DNA of 64,000 nucleotides from Fen-1245 sp963835535 (lineage in GTDB: Bacteria > Gemmatimonadota > Gemmatimonadetes > Gemmatimonadales > JACORV01). Under the pieces are notes generated by a model that did not search any database, was not told where the DNA came from, and saw only the letters and a list, made by a program, of their open reading frames with translations. Position 1 is the stretch's first letter; every line of letters starts with the position of its first letter. Below, in pieces: positions 60,336 through 64,000 of this stretch. The stretch covers positions 496,001 to 560,000 of the forward strand of contig CAWIFL010000005.1 in assembly GCA_963835535.1 (NCBI GenBank), given 5' to 3'. The position numbers and the translations under genes were made by a program.

Positions 60336-60423
60336 GTTGCCAGACGGCAAGAGCCGAAGCGGTTACCAGCCGTGAGTCACGAGGGGCCAGACCAGTTGCC
60401 AGAACTTGCGACTGGGCTGGCCT
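60336..60423. repeat. Palindromic element, AGTTGCCAGACGGCAAG type (second copy, decayed right end)
   Basis: The left outer arm AGTTGCCAGACGGCAAG (60336-60352) is identical to the copy at 34933. The middle arm GCGGTTACCAG (60360-60370) and inner pair GGCCAGACCAGT (60386-60397) / ACTGGGCTGGCC (60412-60423) are kept. The right middle and outer arms are worn down (GGCTGCAAGGCGTCCGCC). It lies behind the superoxide dismutase gene. Confidence 0.8.
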
Positions 60424-60613
60424 CTTGAGGCTGCAAGGCGTCCGCCAGCAGAGACTTACGCCCTCTGCGCCGTCGAGTCGAAACGCCGCCCGGCTGCGCC
60501 CTAACGCTCCCCTGACGCCTGTGGTACAAGTTAGACGGTTGCCGATCGACCTTCCTCACCGGGCGTGCGGGCTGCCGCGGAGGGCGACTCGCAACTGTCA
60601 GGAGGTGGTCCCG
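60424..60613 (+). other. Leader of the PAS sensor kinase
   Basis: Together with the repeat this is the longest stretch without a gene (60315-60613, about 300 bases). Apart from the decayed repeat arm it shows only the ribosome site AGGAGGTG just before the ATG at 60614. I see no clear promoter, RNA gene or further repeat in it. Confidence 0.5.
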
Positions 60614-63600
60614 ATGAAGAGCCGCACTCCGCGTCGGGATGCGACCACCCGCTTCCCGTGGGACTCGGTGCCCGACTTGATGTATCGGGTCCGCGGCGCC
60701 GACGGGACGATCGAGCTCCTGAGCGCCGCCTTCGCCACGCACACCGGCTGGTCCGTCGCCGAATGGACCGGCCGGCCGTTCGCCGAGCTGGTCTACCCCG
60801 ACGATCTCCCGCAGGCCAAAGACAGATACGCATCCATCCTGCGAGGCGAGAAGCCCGCCCGGTACGAGCTGCGGCTCCGGACCAGGGCCGGCGGCTTCGT
60901 CGTCGGCGAGTTTCACAGCGCCCCCTTCATCGAGCGGGGGCGCGTGGTGGGGGAGCAGGGCATCGCGCGCGACATCACGGACCGACGGCGCGCCGAGGAG
61001 GCTCGCGAAGCCCGCGAGGAACGATTCCGCACCCTGTTCGAGTCCACCGACGAGGCGATGTTCCTCATGGACGGCGCCGTCTTCGTGGACCTCAACCCCA
61101 GGTGCCTCGAGATGTTCGGCCTGGACGATCGGTCCGACATGATCGGCCGTTCGCCGCTGGACTTCTCGCCGCCGCGCCAGCCGGACGGCGGGGATTCGCG
61201 GGAGAAGGCGCTCGACTACATTCTCGCCGCCCTCCAGGGCTGCCCGCAGCGATTCTACTGGAAGCACGCCCGCAAGGACGGCTCGACGTTCGACGCGGAA
61301 GTGTCCCTGCATCCCCTGACGCTGTACGGCAGGGTCCACGTGCAGGCGACCGTGCGGGACATCACCGCCCGCCGGGCCGCCGAGCAGGCGATGCGGGCGA
61401 GCGAGAGGCGGTTCCGCCTGCTGGCGGCGCAGGTGCCCGCCGATGTGTGGACGACCGATGCGGCTCTCCGGCTCACCTCCATCAGCGGCTCGCTGGTCCC
61501 GCCTGTGGAGCGTCTCGACCTGCGCAAGGCGGGTAGCACGCTCTACAAGCTCTTCGCGACGCGCGATGAGAGCCATCCGGTCATCGCGGCGCACCGCCGG
61601 GCGCTCGGGGGGGTCTCCGCCCAATACGAGCGCACCGCGGGCCCGATGCTCATCGAGGGGCGGGTCGAGCCGCTGCGGGACGGAGCCGGGGCCGTCGTGG
61701 GCTGCGTCGGGGTGGCGCTGGACATCACGGAGCGACGGAGCGCGCAGAACGCGATGCGGCGGCTCGCCGACTTCGTGGAGTCATCCGAGGACGCCATTGT
61801 GACCACGGCGCTCGACGGCACCATCGAGACGTGGAATCCCGCGGCGGAGCGGCTCTTCGGCCACCGGGCACGCGAGGCCGTCGGCCGGCCCGTCACGCTC
61901 ATTGCGCCGGAGGAAAGCGCGGCCGAGCTGAAGCGCAACCTGCGGCTGCTCAAGGAAGGCCACTCGATCGGGCCGTACGAGACGCAGCTCGCCCGAAGCG
62001 ACGGGACGGTGATCAACGTTTCGGTCACGCTGTCACCGATCCGGGATGCGCGCGGAGCGCTCGCCGGGTCCTCCCGGATCTTCCGCGACGTCACCGCGCA
62101 GAAGCGGGCCGAGCACGAGCTGCGGCAGAGCGAGGCCTTCTACCGGAGCCTCTTCGAGAACTTGTCCGACTGCATCTTCATCGTGGACGTCACCCCGGAC
62201 CAGCGTTTCAAGCTCGTGAGCTTCAACCCTGCGGAGGAACGCGCCGTCGGGATGACGACGGCACAGGTCGCGGGCCGATTCACGGACGACCTCTTTCCGA
62301 AAGGCATCGCCGAGCAGCTGAACGGCAACTATCGCAGGTGCCTCGAGGAGCGCCGCATCACGCACTACGAGGAGGTGCTCGATCTCCCGAAGGGCAAGGT
62401 GCCCTTCCTCACCACCTTGATTCCCCTCGCAGCGGCCAATGGCCGGATCCACAGGATCATCGGCGTCGCGTCGGACATCTCCGAGCGCAAGCAGACCGAG
62501 GAGGCGCTGCAGGCCAGCGAGACGCACTATCGGTCGCTGATCGAACACGGCATGGACCAGGTCACCATCATGGGCGCCGACGGCCGGTTCACCTACGCCA
62601 GCCCCTCGGTGACTCGGCTGCTCGGCTACGATCCTCGCGAGCTGATCGGACAGGTCGGGTTCGGCTACGTGCACCCGGATGACGTGACGAAGGTGCAGGC
62701 CGCCTTTGGCAGGGCGCTGCAGGGTGAAACGGCCGAGATCCGCGAGCTCTTTCGATTCCGGCACAAGGACGGTTCCTGGCGGGTGTTCGAGTCGGTCGTC
62801 ACGAACCTGCTGAGCGAGCCTACCGTGGCGGGGGTGGTGATCAATTCCCGTGACGTCACGGACCGGACGCGCGCCGAGGAGGCGCTACGCCAGGAGCAGT
62901 TCCTGGTGAGCACGCTCATGGAGAACATTCCCGACTCGATCTACTTCAAGGACGCCGCGAGCCGCTTCGTGCGAATCAACCGCAACATGGCGCGGCTGTT
63001 CGGCCTGAGCGATCCCGCCCAGGCCGTGGGCAAGAGCGACCTCGATTACTTCGCCCCGGACCACGCCGGGGCGGCCCTGGAAACCGAGCGGCAAGTCATG
63101 CGCACGGGCCGGCCGGCCGTGGACATCGAGGAGCTGGAGACCTGGCCGGACCGCCCCAACACCTGGGTTTCGAGCACCAAGATGCCGCTGCGCGATGCCG
63201 CCGGCGTGATCATCGGCACGTTCGGCATCTCGCGCGACATCACGAACCGCAAGGGGGCCGAGGAAGCGCTGCGCCGGTCGGAGGCCGACTACCGCGGCCT
63301 GGTGGACCACGCGCCGCTCGGCGTCTATCGCTCGACGCGGGATGGGCGGTTCCTCACCGTGAACGCGGCGCTCGTGTCCATGCTCGGCTATGACTCGGCC
63401 GAGGAGCTGCTGCGCCTAGACATGGGGCGTGACGTGTACGCCGATCCCGAGGAGCGGGAACGGGCGATCCGCGAGAGCCGGCCTCATGTCGAGGTGGAGT
63501 GGAAGCGGCGCGATGGAACTCGCATTCTCGTGCAGTTAAGCTCCCGGGCGATCCCGGGACCGCCCGGCGAGGGCGAGTGCTTCGAGGGGATGGTCCAGGA

Positions 63601-64000
63601 CGTGACCGAGCAGCGGAGCATCGAGAACCAGTTCCGCCAGGCCCAGCGGCTGGAAGCCGTGGGGCGGCTGGCCGGCGGCATCGCGCACGATTTCAACAAC
63701 GTGCTCACCGCGATCGCCGGCTACAGCGACCTCCTGATCGAGGCGCTTCCTCCGGGGGATCCGAAGCGGGAGGACGTGCTGGAGATCAGGGCCGCCGCCC
63801 AGCGGGCCGCGGGCCTGACCCGGCAGCTGCTCGCCTTCAGTCGCAAGCAGGTGCTCCAGACGAGCGTGCTGGATCTCAACGCCGTGGTCCGCACGCTGGA
63901 GAAGATGCTCCAGCGGCTGATCGGCGAGGACGTGAAGCTCGAGACCTCGCTGAGTTCCGCTCTGGGCGCGGTGCGGGCCGATCCGGGGCAGCTCGAGCAG
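60614..64000 (+). CDS. Multi-PAS sensor histidine kinase (cut by the right edge)
   Basis: The first 1129 residues of a large cytoplasmic sensor kinase. Eight PAS/PAC units end at the recurring D-I/V-T/S-x-R motifs near residues 118, 248, 369, 489, 620, 745, 872 and 994 (for example ARDITDRRRAEEA, FRDVTAQKRAEHE, VQDVTEQRSIENQ). A HisKA domain follows with GGIAHDFNN (phospho-acceptor His1025) and AAAGLTRQLLAFSRKQ, and the ATPase domain begins at the edge. The HDFNN type of H-box is usual in hybrid kinases with C-terminal receivers. No TM helix or signal peptide is seen. AGGAGGTG precedes the ATG. PAS domains may sense redox, light or small ligands; none is assignable. Confidence 0.92.
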   Translation, partial: MKSRTPRRDATTRFPWDSVPDLMYRVRGADGTIELLSAAFATHTGWSVAEWTGRPFAELVYPDDLPQAKDRYASILRGEKPARYELRLRTRAGGFVVGEFHSAPFIERGRVVGEQGIARDITDRRRAEEAREAREERFRTLFESTDEAMFLMDGAVFVDLNPRCLEMFGLDDRSDMIGRSPLDFSPPRQPDGGDSREKALDYILAALQGCPQRFYWKHARKDGSTFDAEVSLHPLTLYGRVHVQATVRDITARRAAEQAMRASERRFRLLAAQVPADVWTTDAALRLTSISGSLVPPVERLDLRKAGSTLYKLFATRDESHPVIAAHRRALGGVSAQYERTAGPMLIEGRVEPLRDGAGAVVGCVGVALDITERRSAQNAMRRLADFVESSEDAIVTTALDGTIETWNPAAERLFGHRAREAVGRPVTLIAPEESAAELKRNLRLLKEGHSIGPYETQLARSDGTVINVSVTLSPIRDARGALAGSSRIFRDVTAQKRAEHELRQSEAFYRSLFENLSDCIFIVDVTPDQRFKLVSFNPAEERAVGMTTAQVAGRFTDDLFPKGIAEQLNGNYRRCLEERRITHYEEVLDLPKGKVPFLTTLIPLAAANGRIHRIIGVASDISERKQTEEALQASETHYRSLIEHGMDQVTIMGADGRFTYASPSVTRLLGYDPRELIGQVGFGYVHPDDVTKVQAAFGRALQGETAEIRELFRFRHKDGSWRVFESVVTNLLSEPTVAGVVINSRDVTDRTRAEEALRQEQFLVSTLMENIPDSIYFKDAASRFVRINRNMARLFGLSDPAQAVGKSDLDYFAPDHAGAALETERQVMRTGRPAVDIEELETWPDRPNTWVSSTKMPLRDAAGVIIGTFGISRDITNRKGAEEALRRSEADYRGLVDHAPLGVYRSTRDGRFLTVNAALVSMLGYDSAEELLRLDMGRDVYADPEERERAIRESRPHVEVEWKRRDGTRILVQLSSRAIPGPPGEGECFEGMVQDVTEQRSIENQFRQAQRLEAVGRLAGGIAHDFNNVLTAIAGYSDLLIEALPPGDPKREDVLEIRAAAQRAAGLTRQLLAFSRKQVLQTSVLDLNAVVRTLEKMLQRLIGEDVKLETSLSSALGAVRADPGQLEQ

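Noticed and set aside
1..64000. tRNA or rRNA genes, transposases, prophage or integrative-element genes
   Set aside because: Looked for and not seen by eye; without a covariance-model search a degenerate tRNA cannot be fully excluded.

Overview
The window is high-GC (roughly 70% by eye), densely packed bacterial DNA. Three things suggest a Gemmatimonadota bacterium or a close relative: serine/threonine kinases with the opening pattern 'ALDQRYALTRVLGRGGM', ADOP-type orphan ABC permeases, and many secreted Gram-negative-style peptidases and lipoproteins. This is an inference from family composition. There is no rRNA gene, and I found no tRNA, CRISPR array, IS transposase or prophage gene.

Layout. 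1-4.6 kb (minus): start of a CoA-binding/acyl-CoA synthetase-type protein, glycerate 2-kinase, a surface-repeat protein, cyclopropane fatty acid synthase and a YchF-like NTPase. 4.6-9.5 kb (plus): small secreted protein, M1 peptidase, alpha-galactosidase-like hydrolase and cytochrome c lipoprotein. 9.5-16.3 kb (minus): ADOP permease, VanX-like dipeptidase, M28 peptidase, EamA transporter and a small unknown protein. 16.4-18.8 kb (plus): small unknown protein, 7-TM protein, histidine kinase and response regulator. 18.9-24.7 kb: lipoproteins, an ECF sigma/anti-sigma pair, a protein kinase, an aldo/keto reductase and a cupredoxin. 24.7-28.4 kb (minus): beta-propeller protein and aminopeptidase N-like protein. 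28.4-34.9 kb (plus): phosphofructokinase with PPi-type signatures, kinase-TPR fusion, B12/radical SAM protein and MFS transporter. 35-36.7 kb (minus): dicarboxylate symporter and DoxX. 36.8-45.3 kb: GH3 glycosidase, MerR-TPR regulator, the divergent ku/ligD NHEJ pair, hydrolase and DUF72. 45.3-47.1 kb: dienelactone hydrolase and tandem DUF1761 genes.

47.3-55.3 kb is the most interesting part. A cysteine-desulfurase-like enzyme converges on a tightly overlapping dsrC-dsrM-dsrK-type operon (minus). Divergent from that operon is a complete group 3b-type NiFe (sulf)hydrogenase operon, hydB-hydG-hydD-hydA plus a cNMP-binding protein. No dsrAB and no hyp maturation genes are present. Together the genes suggest a redox module linking H2/NAD(P)H to sulfur or thiol/trisulfide chemistry. 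The hydrogenase large subunit ends at its DPCxxCxxH motif, with no C-terminal peptide to be cleaved. After this come an RND efflux pump and adaptor (minus), Mn/Fe superoxide dismutase and the first 1129 codons of an eight-PAS hybrid-type sensor kinase that runs off the right edge.

Overlying the genes are several families of short foldback repeats: TGTAGGGTGTAGGG-type (three copies, one in frame inside ligD and two bracketing the hydrogenase operon), AGTTGCCAGACGGCAAG-type (two copies plus a remnant), GGGGATTGGGG-type (two copies, one inside a coding region) and GTGAGAAG-type. They sit at operon ends and may act as terminators or be small non-autonomous mobile elements. No gap between genes exceeds about 300 bases. 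The largest, 60315-60613, holds one of these repeats and the leader of the sensor kinase.
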